DNA of 24,390 nucleotides from LW23 sp041287705 (GTDB taxonomy: Bacteria; Verrucomicrobiota; Verrucomicrobiia; Methylacidiphilales; UBA1321): positions 1 to 24,390 of the forward strand of contig JBGGNE010000459.1 in the NCBI GenBank assembly GCA_041287705.1. The letters are read 5' to 3'. Of the stretch, positions 9,065 through 17,597 are shown one piece after another (within the stretch, counting starts at the first letter, position 1; each line of letters starts with the position of its first letter). The notes beneath the pieces were generated by a model. That model was not told the DNA's origin. It saw nothing but the letters and a program-made list of their open reading frames with translations, and did no database searches. Position numbers and translations under genes: made by a program.

Positions 9065-9595
9065 ATGAATTTACGCCGCATATCCAGCCTCCGATTTGCA
9101 CGACAGGCTTTCAGCCTCGTGGAGGTAACTATTGCCATTGGAATCACCGCCTTCGGGGGAATTACCATGATGGGGCTGCTTTCTGTAGGGCTTTCTAATT
9201 TCCGGACTGCGGTCGATATGTCCGTGGGTTCGCAGATTATGCAGCAGGTAGTGGCGAATGTTCAGCAGGCTAGTTTTGCCAATATTCAGGGTGCCGGTAT
9301 TTCGGTCACACCCGGCGCAACGGTAGCTTTGCCCGTGCGATACTTCGATGACCAGGGATCCGAGGTCGCGACATCCGGCAGCACGATTTCCGCGGATGCG
9401 GCGGTGGTGTACCATGTGGCAGTCGGGGTCAATGTGAACTCCTCCGGCAATCTGGCGACGGTGGTTGTGGATATTGTAAACAATCCCGGCAAGAAGGCTC
9501 TGGTGCGCGATTCTGGTACAGGCGGCTTCAGCACCGGCCCCATTTCGCTTTACACGCCTTCCCGCTACTCGTTCTTTGTGTCGAAAACTCAGTAA
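9065..9595 (+). CDS. Verru_Chthon cassette protein B (type IV pilin-like, GspI/PilV type)
   Basis: 176 aa from ATG 9065, which leaves a short basic leader. A TTG at 9029 would add 12 residues and is less likely. The prepilin motif is ARQA|FSLVEVTIAIGITAFG, with Glu at +5 and the long N-terminal pilin helix, so a prepilin peptidase should process it after Ala. Residues FGGITMMGLLSVGLSNFRTAVD match the typical GLL-x-VGL pattern of the cassette B family. The short C-terminal domain is beta-rich and ends in YSFFVSKTQ. It is the first gene of the B-C-A-D series, 56 bp before C, with no clear Shine-Dalgarno. By type it corresponds to the minor pseudopilin GspI; this assignment is inferred. Confidence 0.88.
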   Translation: MNLRRISSLRFARQAFSLVEVTIAIGITAFGGITMMGLLSVGLSNFRTAVDMSVGSQIMQQVVANVQQASFANIQGAGISVTPGATVALPVRYFDDQGSEVATSGSTISADAAVVYHVAVGVNVNSSGNLATVVVDIVNNPGKKALVRDSGTGGFSTGPISLYTPSRYSFFVSKTQ

Positions 9596-9651
9596 CCAGT
9601 GCGACTCTGGGCCTCTTTTGGGCATCTCGTCCTTTGTTTATTGTCATCGCC

Positions 9652-10707
9652 ATGACTGCCTGCTTTCCCTCCATGTCATTCCGTAGCCGCAGCCGGCTCC
9701 GCGGCTTCAGTCTGGTCGAAGTGATGGTTTCGATGGCCATCCTCAGCATGTTGCTGACAGTTCTGCTGGTGATCTTGAATCAGACCAGCACCACGTGGCG
9801 CTATACCTCGGGCAAGATCAAGCAGTTTCGCGCAGCGCGGGATGCGTACGAATCCATCACCCGGCGCCTGAATCAGGCGACACTCAACACGTTCTGGGAT
9901 TACGATAACCCCAATAATCCGACGGTATACCAGCGGCAGTCGGAACTCCGCTTTCTCTCCGGCCCGATGGCAAACATTGGTGGTACAGCGCCCTCGGGCA
10001 AGTCGTGGGCGACGCATGGCATCTTCTTTCAGGCACCGCTTGGCTTTACCGCTTCATCCTCTTCGGCGACGCCGGATGCTTCCGGGCTGGAGAATCTGTT
10101 GAATACGTGGGGCTACTTTGTGGAATTTGGAGATGACGCTGCGGTTCGTCCGCCTTTCCATACTGCGCCGATGCGTTACCGCTACCGTCTGTGCGAGTAC
10201 ATGCAGCCCTCCAATCAGCTTCAGCTTTACAAGTACACCTCGGGAAACCCTGCATACAACGGTCGGCAATGGTTTCAGGACGGTCTGGGCGCCACCGATC
10301 GACCTGTGCATTCGGTAGCGGATAACGTGATTGCTCTGGTTATGATTCCCAAGCTTTCCGTGCAGGATGACTCCACTCAGACAATGCTGGCGCCTACACT
10401 GATTTACGATTCCACAACGTCATCCAGCATTGCAGCAATCAATCCGAAGCACCAGCTACCGCCGGTGGTGGAAGTGACTATGGTGGCGATAGACGAAGCG
10501 TCCGCCATACGTCTGGCGCAGGGATCAACCGCGCCGGACGTGGGGCTGACGGGCCTGTTTACTTCTGGTCCCGGTGCGGCCGCGAAGTTTCGTACGGATC
10601 TGGAGACGCTACAGGCCAGGCTGACGGAGAAGCATATCAATTTTCGTGTCTTTACCTCGGATGTCGTCATCCGTGGAGCTCGCTGGAGCACAGAGCAGAG
10701 CAACTAG
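9652..10707 (+). CDS. Verru_Chthon cassette protein C (pilin-like, GspJ/PilW type)
   Basis: 351 aa from ATG 9652. A TTG at 9634 or an ATG at 9673 are other possible starts. The prepilin motif is RLRG|FSLVEVMVSMAILSML (Gly at -1, Glu at +5). The next segment is diagnostic of the cassette C family: ILNQTSTTWRYTSGKIKQFR, then ARDAYESITRRLNQATLNT and FWDYD. The C-terminus ends with NFRVFTSDVVIRGARW, as expected for a GspJ-like beta domain. It lies 56 bp after B and 42 bp before A. Inferred role: minor pilin in a tip complex with B and A. Confidence 0.9.
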   Translation: MTACFPSMSFRSRSRLRGFSLVEVMVSMAILSMLLTVLLVILNQTSTTWRYTSGKIKQFRAARDAYESITRRLNQATLNTFWDYDNPNNPTVYQRQSELRFLSGPMANIGGTAPSGKSWATHGIFFQAPLGFTASSSSATPDASGLENLLNTWGYFVEFGDDAAVRPPFHTAPMRYRYRLCEYMQPSNQLQLYKYTSGNPAYNGRQWFQDGLGATDRPVHSVADNVIALVMIPKLSVQDDSTQTMLAPTLIYDSTTSSSIAAINPKHQLPPVVEVTMVAIDEASAIRLAQGSTAPDVGLTGLFTSGPGAAAKFRTDLETLQARLTEKHINFRVFTSDVVIRGARWSTEQSN

Positions 10708-10749
10708 CGTTGGTTGGTCGGTCAATCTTTTGGCAGGGGGCAAATCCAT

Positions 10750-13700
10750 ATGAGAATTCCTGTTTCGCAGCGGGTAGGCGGCCGCGGCTTCGCCCTGGTG
10801 GTGGTGCTGAGTGTTCTGGCCATTCTGACAGTGCTGACTATTGCCTTTCTGGGCAGTATGATGACGGAGGTGGCCACGTCCAAGACGCAGGCCAATACGG
10901 GACGCGTGCAGTTGCTTGCCGATTCAGTGCCGCAGCTTGTGATCTCTCGCATCAGTGATGCGACTGCGGGCCGGGTTGACTCAGCCAACTCCGCCTCGGC
11001 TCCCCTCGCCTGGGCTTCGCAGCCGGGAATGATTCGCACCTATCGTGACGATGGAACTCCGGATCTGTATTACCGCCTCTATTCCGGCGGCACAGCTTCA
11101 GTCCCGGGTTCATCTTTCTCCGTCGGGGATGAAGCACCGCCTGTAAACTGGAACCTGCAAAAAGGAGTCTTCACGGATCTCAACAGCCCGGTCATTCGTA
11201 CCGACGCTATAACCGGCACCAAGACGGTACAGTTTCCCATCGTGGATCCTCGCGCAAGGACGCAGAATGACACGACAAGTGTGGCGGGTTTCGACTATAA
11301 GACAGGCGTTAACGGCGTAGTTCTGCCTGGCGCCACTCCGGATGATCAGCGTTTACCAATGCCGATGCGCTGGCTCTACGTGCTTTCCGATGGCACTTTC
11401 GCCACGCCTTCGGATGGCATTTCCGGCACTGTATCCTTTGCCACTGGTACGCCTACAGATGCCAACCCGATAGTGGGCCGCATCGCCTTCTGGACGGACG
11501 ACGAAACCAGCAAGGTAAACATCAACACGGCGTCTGAGGGCATGTACTATGATATTCCGCACTACTGCGGAGCTCCTGATTACGTCTTCTCCATGTATGC
11601 ACCGGTTATCGGCGAGTACCAGCGTTACCCCGGCCATCCTGCCACCACATGCCTTAGTGCTGTATTAAAGCCCTGGCTTCCTTCACCAAACGATATCAAG
11701 CCCGTCTACGACACCACTTTCAATCCCCCTGGCATGTCTTCTGCCAGCCCTCGGCTAAACACTGCAACCAGCACAGAGCTGCAGACCCGCCTGGAGAGCT
11801 ACCTGAATCTCGCGCCCCGCTTCCGTTTCGGCGGCAGCAAAGGCGGTACTGACCTAACGGCAGCCACGTCGTCCGGTACCGTCGCCAGGGTTCCCGGCAA
11901 GATCGACCGGCTCTACAGTTCGGTGGATGAACTGCTCTACTCCCCGGACAAGCCCTCCACGGAACGCACTATCTCCAATGCCGCGCTGGACAAGAATGTT
12001 CTGGAAAAAGCGCGCTTCTTCCTCACCGCCAACAATCGTGCGCCCGAAGTGAATCTCTTCGGTCTGCCGCGTGTGGCAATGTGGCCGATCTCGAAGAACA
12101 CAGGGACCACCTTCCGCACGAGCCAGGATACGCTGATCGCTTTCTGCTCCACTCTGGGAAGTGCTTCTCTGGGCACGCAGTACCCATTCTACTTTCAGCG
12201 CGACAATCCCAAAAGCAGCACGGATGATTACAACAAGATTCCGCGTAATATAAGCCTGTTCACTTACCTGCAGACTCTTAGCGGCAAGGAGATCCCCGGT
12301 TTCGGCGGAAGCCTGCTGGCCAAATACGGCGTTGCAGAGCGTGATCAGATCCTTACCGAGATGTTTGACTACATTCGGTCCTGCAACCTTAATGACCCGA
12401 ACCTGCCTACATCCGGCACGTACACCAGTGCATTTCCGCTGGGCGGCACCTACCAAAGCCCTTCCTCATCACCCTATCGTTCTCCGGGTCTGGTGGTTCC
12501 CATCAAAATCGGCAATAGCAAGGGCGGCGGTCGCTATCCGATTATCGATCAGGCCTTTCTGGTCTTCTACACACCGGAGTTGCCGGACATCTCCAACACC
12601 AGCGGCATACCTGCGAAGCCTGAACTCACTGAAACGAAGATCCGTGCAGCGCTGATGTTCAACTTCTTCTATCCCACACAGGGCTTCATGCTGTGCTTTA
12701 CGAATGTCCAGCTGGACGTTACCTCAATCGGCGACTTTAAGTGCGAGGCCGTGGCCAATGCGGATCCTGCGAAGCATGCCTCGCTGGTCAGCCCAGCGGA
12801 TGGTGCATTCAGCTTTTTCAACACCGGAACCAGCATCACTCAATGGGCGAATGCCAATGAGCGCGGCAATGGTCAGGGCTCTCCGCGCAACTTTGGCGGT
12901 AACCACGGACACTCGGCGTTGCTGGCTCATAAAATCACGGAGCCCGATGCCCGCAAGAAGTTCAACCTTGTCTCGAAGAATATCCCCGTCATTCGTGGTG
13001 ATCCGCTGAAGGCCAGGTGGAATCTCCGGGGCGGCACGTTTAAGGTAACGCTTCGGGCAGATCAGTTTCCCCTGACTGGTGCCGGGGATATCATCCAGAC
13101 CTATGAGTTTGAATTTCCGGATTCTCTCAATGTCCCCATCCCCACTCCAGGCGCCAAAATCAACTATACCACCAACATCTATTCCACGACTGTCGGCGAC
13201 TTTGAGGCAAATGGCAAAGGTCAGTCAGGTGGTCCAGATCTCATCTCCCGTCGTGTAGATCCCGGCAATAATAAGGCAACGCTTGAGGGTGGCGATGTTG
13301 TGCGCGGTCTGCAGGTGGTGGATAAGGCTTCCGACGGTACTTATATTGGCGGTGACCTGCGCCGGCTCAGTTTCGTGACAGACGTTCCGAAGACCTGGTT
13401 CAGCAAGAACAAAAATTACGATGTTGGTAATTACAAGGCGCATTCCCTGCGCGATGGTTATGGTGCGGCACTAACGGACGCAACCGCCAGCGGTGTGCTG
13501 CTGACAGGCGTCACTTTCTCCGGAGGCTCCAATCTGAATCCCTTTGTGCGTAGTGAGATCAATGGCGTTTACGCCTCCAGGACTGGCGCCACAAGCGATC
13601 CCCTCGGCGACTGGTGCAATGGCTTTGGTATTACCCCCGATGGCGCGTATCTCAACCGAGCCGACGAGGGCGTGGCCTACGATCCTACCCAGGGAGGCGA

Positions 13701-14616
13701 GCCCTACTATGAATGGACGGGCGCTCCGCAGAACAAAAATCTGACGAGTCCCAATAAGCAGATTCCCTCGGCGGGAATGTTTGGATCACTCTCGACTGGC
13801 ACGACGTTTGGATTCTCCTGGCAGACGCTGCTCTTCCGGCCCGACCCCACCAACAAACATCCCGGTCGGAAAGGTTACCGTGTGGATGGAACGAGCAATT
13901 CTGCCGCTCCAGCCGACTACATGTGGCTGGATCTCTTCCACATGCCCGTGGTGGAGCCCTACGCTATCAGCGAGCCTTTCTCCTCGGCGGGAAGGATTAA
14001 CATGAACTGCCAGATGATGCCTTTCACCTACATCACCCGTGAGACCGGAATCTGGGCCGTGCTGATGTCCGAGCGCATTCTGTGTCTGCCAAGTTCGTCA
14101 CCCAGCGGCGTGAAGAGTAACAAACTGACCAACCCGGACTACCGCTACCCTGTCAATATTCCCGAAACGCTGAAAGGCTTTCAGGCGCGGTTTGCAGCCA
14201 GCGACATTTTCCGTGCTCCAGCCGAGATCTGTTCACTGGATATCATCCCTAAAGACACGGCGGATACCAACGCCAGGTACGGCAGCATGCCCGCCTACTG
14301 GAATACTCACAAAATGAGTGGCGACAATGTGAAAGAGCGCCCCTACACCACGATCTATCCCCGCCTGACGACGAAGAGCAACACCTACACGGTCCACTTT
14401 ATCGCTCAGACACTGAAGAAAGTGCGGGGCACGGCCGACAACGTGTGGATTGAGAATCGCGATCAGGTCAGCGGCGAATATCGTGGATCTGCGGTTATAG
14501 AGCGCTATGTTGATCCAGGCGATCCACGCATCCCGGACTTTGCCGCCGCGACCGACAAGACGATTGAAAGTTACTACCGCTGGCGCATCAACACCACAAA
14601 ACGGTTTGCCCCATGA
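10750..14616 (+). CDS. Verru_Chthon cassette protein A (giant GspK-like pilin-type protein)
   Basis: 1288 aa from ATG 10750, which has an AGGGGG Shine-Dalgarno about 11 bp upstream. The TTG at 10714 is rejected. The leader RVGGRG|FALVVVLSVLAILTVLTIAF gives a class III-like N-terminal helix without Glu at +5, as in GspK. An internal KVNINTAS segment (about 255-262) matches the Asn-rich motif of GspK-type proteins. Near the end, EPFSSAGRINMNCQMMPFTY, then ITRETGIWAVLMSERIL and a final YYRWRINTTKRFAP are hallmarks of cassette A. The stop overlaps the start of D by four bases (ATGA), so the two are translationally coupled. Size is within the usual range for the family (over 1000 aa). Inferred role: large tip or adhesin-like subunit. 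Confidence 0.9.
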   Translation: MRIPVSQRVGGRGFALVVVLSVLAILTVLTIAFLGSMMTEVATSKTQANTGRVQLLADSVPQLVISRISDATAGRVDSANSASAPLAWASQPGMIRTYRDDGTPDLYYRLYSGGTASVPGSSFSVGDEAPPVNWNLQKGVFTDLNSPVIRTDAITGTKTVQFPIVDPRARTQNDTTSVAGFDYKTGVNGVVLPGATPDDQRLPMPMRWLYVLSDGTFATPSDGISGTVSFATGTPTDANPIVGRIAFWTDDETSKVNINTASEGMYYDIPHYCGAPDYVFSMYAPVIGEYQRYPGHPATTCLSAVLKPWLPSPNDIKPVYDTTFNPPGMSSASPRLNTATSTELQTRLESYLNLAPRFRFGGSKGGTDLTAATSSGTVARVPGKIDRLYSSVDELLYSPDKPSTERTISNAALDKNVLEKARFFLTANNRAPEVNLFGLPRVAMWPISKNTGTTFRTSQDTLIAFCSTLGSASLGTQYPFYFQRDNPKSSTDDYNKIPRNISLFTYLQTLSGKEIPGFGGSLLAKYGVAERDQILTEMFDYIRSCNLNDPNLPTSGTYTSAFPLGGTYQSPSSSPYRSPGLVVPIKIGNSKGGGRYPIIDQAFLVFYTPELPDISNTSGIPAKPELTETKIRAALMFNFFYPTQGFMLCFTNVQLDVTSIGDFKCEAVANADPAKHASLVSPADGAFSFFNTGTSITQWANANERGNGQGSPRNFGGNHGHSALLAHKITEPDARKKFNLVSKNIPVIRGDPLKARWNLRGGTFKVTLRADQFPLTGAGDIIQTYEFEFPDSLNVPIPTPGAKINYTTNIYSTTVGDFEANGKGQSGGPDLISRRVDPGNNKATLEGGDVVRGLQVVDKASDGTYIGGDLRRLSFVTDVPKTWFSKNKNYDVGNYKAHSLRDGYGAALTDATASGVLLTGVTFSGGSNLNPFVRSEINGVYASRTGATSDPLGDWCNGFGITPDGAYLNRADEGVAYDPTQGGEPYYEWTGAPQNKNLTSPNKQIPSAGMFGSLSTGTTFGFSWQTLLFRPDPTNKHPGRKGYRVDGTSNSAAPADYMWLDLFHMPVVEPYAISEPFSSAGRINMNCQMMPFTYITRETGIWAVLMSERILCLPSSSPSGVKSNKLTNPDYRYPVNIPETLKGFQARFAASDIFRAPAEICSLDIIPKDTADTNARYGSMPAYWNTHKMSGDNVKERPYTTIYPRLTTKSNTYTVHFIAQTLKKVRGTADNVWIENRDQVSGEYRGSAVIERYVDPGDPRIPDFAAATDKTIESYYRWRINTTKRFAP

Positions 14617-15254
14617 TGACGAAGAATAAATGCCGGGACAGAAGCTACGGTTTCACGCTGTTCGAGCTCATGGTGGTTATGGGCGTCGTGGCAGTTATTG
14701 CCGTGCTGGCAGTGCCTGCGTTCAATTCCGTACAGCGCAGCTCAGCGCTGACGCGTGGCGAAGAAGAAGTGCTGGGCGAGCTAAATCTGGCGAGGCAGCA
14801 TGCACTTTCCGTAAATCGGGACGTCGAAGTGAGATTTTATCGCTATAAGGATGGCGTAGTACCGGGCAATCCGTCGCAGTTTCGTTCCGTGCAGAGTTTT
14901 GTTTATAGCGACAGTGGTGAAGCCAGTCCCATCCGGATGATGCGCAATCTTCCTCCCACGGTTGTTATCGATGCGGGCACGGTTCTCTCCTCCATCCTTG
15001 TGCCCGCACGGCGCAAGAACTGGCTGGGCAGCGATATTCAGCCTCCCCTGCCCGGCCTGAATAAGGATTACGAAGCGTATGCGTTTCGCTTTCGTCCCGA
15101 TGGCGGAACCGATCTGGCACCCTTCCCTGGTACTCCCTGGTTTATTACGCTGCATGATCGCGCTGCCGGGGACAGTCTCTCAGCCCCGCCCGACAACTAT
15201 ACAAGCATAGTGGTGGATCCCATCAACGGTCAGCCGTCGAGCTACCGGCCTTAG
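14613..15254 (+). CDS. Verru_Chthon cassette protein D (pilin-like, GspH type)
   Basis: 213 aa from ATG 14613; the second ATG at 14616 is equally possible. The prepilin motif is RSYG|FTLFELMVVMGVVAVIAV (Gly at -1, Glu at +5), the best pilin signal in the cassette. Downstream ALTRGEEEVLGELNLARQHA and NRDVEVRFYRYKD are typical of GspH-like pseudopilins and of cassette D. It is the last gene of the cassette; its stop codon lies in the first bases of the long hairpin that begins at 15251, which may act as the 3' end of the transcript. Confidence 0.9.
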   Translation: MMTKNKCRDRSYGFTLFELMVVMGVVAVIAVLAVPAFNSVQRSSALTRGEEEVLGELNLARQHALSVNRDVEVRFYRYKDGVVPGNPSQFRSVQSFVYSDSGEASPIRMMRNLPPTVVIDAGTVLSSILVPARRKNWLGSDIQPPLPGLNKDYEAYAFRFRPDGGTDLAPFPGTPWFITLHDRAAGDSLSAPPDNYTSIVVDPINGQPSSYRP

Positions 15255-15419
15255 ACCATTCACATCGTTAGTTGGGAGGAAAGCCGGGATTGATTTTGAA
15301 GTGCAGGCAAGGCGCAGTAGAGGGAGTGCATGAGAATACTGCATGACTGAAATCGCCACGATGCATGCGCCCAAAAGCAATCCGGCTTTCCTCCCAACTA
15401 ACGATGCGAATTGGTCTTA
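15251..15419. repeat. long hairpin element 1 with an 87-nt conserved core
   Basis: Two arms of about 42 nt are complementary: 15251-15292 and 15378-15419. The central 24 bp are perfect (15264-15287 with 15382-15405). Between them is an 87-nt core (15292-15378) bounded by GATTTTG and CAAAAGC, with an inner stem (15303-15309 with 15362-15368, one mismatch) and a conserved purine-rich AGAGGGAGTGCAT (15319-15331). The left arm begins at the stop codon of cassette protein D. It has no coding potential. Possible roles are a transcript 3' end, a mobile palindromic unit or a structured RNA; none is proven. Confidence 0.85.
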
Positions 15420-15423
15420 GGAG

Positions 15424-15595
15424 TTTAGGAGTCTCCGGAAAATAAACTGTGCAACTTAAGTCGTCGATTTTGTGATGAGAGCAAGACGGAATGGAGGGAG
15501 TGCATTAAACTAATGCTCGAGCGGAATTCCAACGCTGCTCTCGCTCAAAAGCGGAGGCTCAAGTTGTGCAGGTTATTTTCCGGAGACTCCTTATT
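15424..15595. repeat. long hairpin element 2, same core, unrelated arms
   Basis: Directly follows element 1. The arms (about 15427-15460 and 15558-15591) include a perfect 19-bp match, AGGAGTCTCCGGAAAATAA (15427-15445) paired with 15573-15591. The core, 15466-15552, is again exactly 87 nt, starts GATTTTG, ends CAAAAGC, and aligns without gaps to the core of element 1 at about 59 of 87 bases. It contains inner stems GAGAGCA/TGCTCTC and GGAAT/ATTCC, and a tip hairpin GCATTA-aac-TAATGC. The arms share no sequence with those of element 1. Confidence 0.85.
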
Positions 15596-15804
15596 CTACT
15601 GAGCGTTTCGCGACATCCCTCACAAGCTATCCAGGGAAACCTTAAAAGAGTCCATTTGCCGTTTTATTTTCGGCGGATGGGCTCATATTGCTGAGATGCG
15701 GCGGCATTTATAAGGCCGACCCCTCGAAGTCGCGGGATAACTACTCTGTTGTCTGCGTTTCGACAAGTTCGGTCCGTAGAAATCTTTAGGAATAAATTCA
15801 TCTT

Positions 15805-16482
15805 TTGTACCAATTTATTGACGGACATCCGTCTAATCAGCCGCACAAAAGATACGATACCGTTATGGTGAATGCACAAGCCTTTATTGATGAAGATGGT
15901 AGCGCCTGGCTCTACTGGGGTTCCGACACCAGGTGGGGAAACACGAGCCGTTGCTGGGCCGTAAAGTTAAAGGCCGATATGATCACTTTTGATGGTGACA
16001 TGCGCGATATCACTCCACCCAATTACGGTGGTAATCCTGTCATGCTGAAGCAGCAGAATCGATATTACCTGACGTATACGGGCGCTTCTCAGGCGAGTAA
16101 AGAGAGTGCATCTGACAGTTCATCAGGAAGCGGGGACTATTTACACTATGCGGTTGGAGAAACCCCATTTGGCCCGTTTTTCCCGGGATCTAACAGTCCC
16201 TTTTTACTGCCGGAAAAAGCACAGCATGTGCCCAATCCCGGCCATCACGCGGTATTTTCCTCAGAGGGTCGATCCTACATTCTCTATCATCGCAGCGGGT
16301 TGCCTTTCAATTTCCACTCCGTAGTGCGCCGCATGAGCGAGGATTCGCTTAGCCTCGCGCTGCCAGATGATTTCGCTGCGAGCGGCAGAGCGGACAGAAG
16401 CAGACCGGCACGGTATGGTCCCCGTCCTCTTTCTCTGGCAGACAATCGCCGAAGCGCGCGTCACTTTGCTTTTGCCCAGTAG
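15805..16482 (+). pseudogene. N-terminally truncated GH43-type glycosidase relic
   Basis: The frame opens after a TAA at 15793, with only a TTG at 15805 near the start. The product resembles the middle and end of GH43 arabinofuranosidase/xylosidase-type enzymes: VNAQAFIDEDGSAWLYWGSD, CWAVKLKADMITFDGDM, HYAVGETPFGPFFPGSNSP, PGHHAVF and YILYHR. The whole first blade with the catalytic base Asp is absent. At the place where family members usually have an acid Glu (EG before the MLK stretch), this sequence reads NYGGNPVMLKQ, so the general acid appears lost as well. It sits downstream of the hairpin elements and converges on the ion-channel gene. I found no N-terminal part upstream in any frame. 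A decayed fragment is the best reading; a short functional binding protein is possible but unlikely. Confidence 0.7.
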
Positions 16483-16501
16483 TCAGGTCTGAATCGACGA
16501 A

Positions 16502-17596
16502 TTACGCAGCCGCAGCCAGCAGAATGGCAACTGCAGTAGCCAGCAATAACAGCGGCCCTGCCCAGATCATGTAGACATAGAGCTGCTCCTGAACGTATTT
16601 GCCACACATGCGCTTCACCATATTAAAGTGAAACATGCATATGATGATGGCAAGCGCGATGCCGAGGCCCAGGTAGTTGAGGGAGAAAAGCCGCGTCACC
16701 GGGTTATCGGTACCGCCCAGACTCTGGTAGGTCGAGTTGACGGTAAAGTTAAGCGCGATAACCGCGAACAGGCCGCCGATGACGATGTTACATAATTCGA
16801 ACGCATCGATCTGAAAGTCCCCGTCTTCCACCTTATTCAGGTAGATGGCCATAAGGGGAATCAGCAGCGAAGCGAAGAGCGGAATGAAGATTGGTGCGAG
16901 CGAGGTATTAATCTGGCGGATGGTTTCGAGCTCTACGGAAAGGCCGGAGTGATACTCACCAAAAAGACCGCGCTCGGACTCCCGATGGATGTCGACGAGA
17001 CCCAGATCCCAGCCGGACACTTCAACCTCGGAAGAGACGTGGCTGAAGTCCAGATCTTCCTGACGGAAGTCGAGGGCAACGCGCTTTGCATCTTCGCCAC
17101 GAACGACCAGCTTTACGCGCAGCTTTTGATGATCAAACGGAAAGTTATCCGGGCTGAACTCGCTGGAGAACGTTCCCGTGACTCGTTTGCGGAATTCCAC
17201 CCGACCGTCTTTAAAGACGCGCAGGACCTGAGTCGCATAGGTCGGCTCACCTTCCATGTTGGAGAACTCGACATCCGGCACCCATACTTCGCCCAGCTTC
17301 GCCTTTGCTGCGTCGCCAATAAAATCCTGGAAGCCGGTAATGGCGGTATCACTGGTGGCAGGGGCGCTCGAATCCTTCCACCGCAAACGCAAATCAACGG
17401 TGGCCCTGAAAGTGTTTTCATTTTCCTGAACCGAATCGATCTTCAGGAAAAAGAGTCCGGTCTGCACGTTGATGGGAAGACCACCCTGCTGCGGAAGCTC
17501 AGGCTGCCGGGAAGCTGAGGGCCGTGGTCCATCGGCGGCAAAGGCAACTGCCAGCACGATGGCTATGGTAACGATAGCGGTGAGGTAGAGCTTCAC
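16502..17596 (-). CDS. prokaryotic pentameric ligand-gated ion channel (pLGIC, pro-loop receptor)
   Basis: 364 aa from GTG 17596. This start is supported by a strong AGAGGAG Shine-Dalgarno ending about 10 bases upstream and by a following signal peptide (KLYLTAIVTIAIVLAVAFA). A longer upstream frame to 17785 only overlaps the neighbour. The extracellular beta domain (about 40-225) carries hallmark motifs: LRLRWKD (69-75), WVPD (105-108) and the pro-loop FSPDNFPFDHQ (147-157) without flanking Cys. Four membrane helices follow: M1 about 231-253, M2 (pore) about 264-287, M3 about 303-325 and M4 about 338-363. Length is close to GLIC/ELIC-type channels. The family forms homopentameric cation or anion channels opened by small ligands or protons; ligand and ion are unknown here. 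Its coding start is one base after the stop of the double-Cache gene, so they are co-translated. Confidence 0.92.
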   Translation of the reverse strand: MKLYLTAIVTIAIVLAVAFAADGPRPSASRQPELPQQGGLPINVQTGLFFLKIDSVQENENTFRATVDLRLRWKDSSAPATSDTAITGFQDFIGDAAKAKLGEVWVPDVEFSNMEGEPTYATQVLRVFKDGRVEFRKRVTGTFSSEFSPDNFPFDHQKLRVKLVVRGEDAKRVALDFRQEDLDFSHVSSEVEVSGWDLGLVDIHRESERGLFGEYHSGLSVELETIRQINTSLAPIFIPLFASLLIPLMAIYLNKVEDGDFQIDAFELCNIVIGGLFAVIALNFTVNSTYQSLGGTDNPVTRLFSLNYLGLGIALAIIICMFHFNMVKRMCGKYVQEQLYVYMIWAGPLLLLATAVAILLAAAA

Positions 17597-17597
17597 G

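Noticed and set aside
15251..15595. Integron attC sites or a CRISPR array
   Set aside because: No RYYYAAC/GTTRRRY consensus at the hairpin ends, no integrase nearby, and only two units with non-identical sequence and no spacer pattern.
15664..15879. Small minus-strand frame before the GH43 relic
   Set aside because: No ribosome site, no recognisable domain, and it overlaps the relic frame; I see nothing else in 15596-15804.
16949..17518. 189-codon plus-strand frame opposite the ion channel gene
   Set aside because: The minus-strand product has the WVPD and FPFD pro-loop motifs of pLGICs; the plus-strand product is featureless, so it is a shadow.
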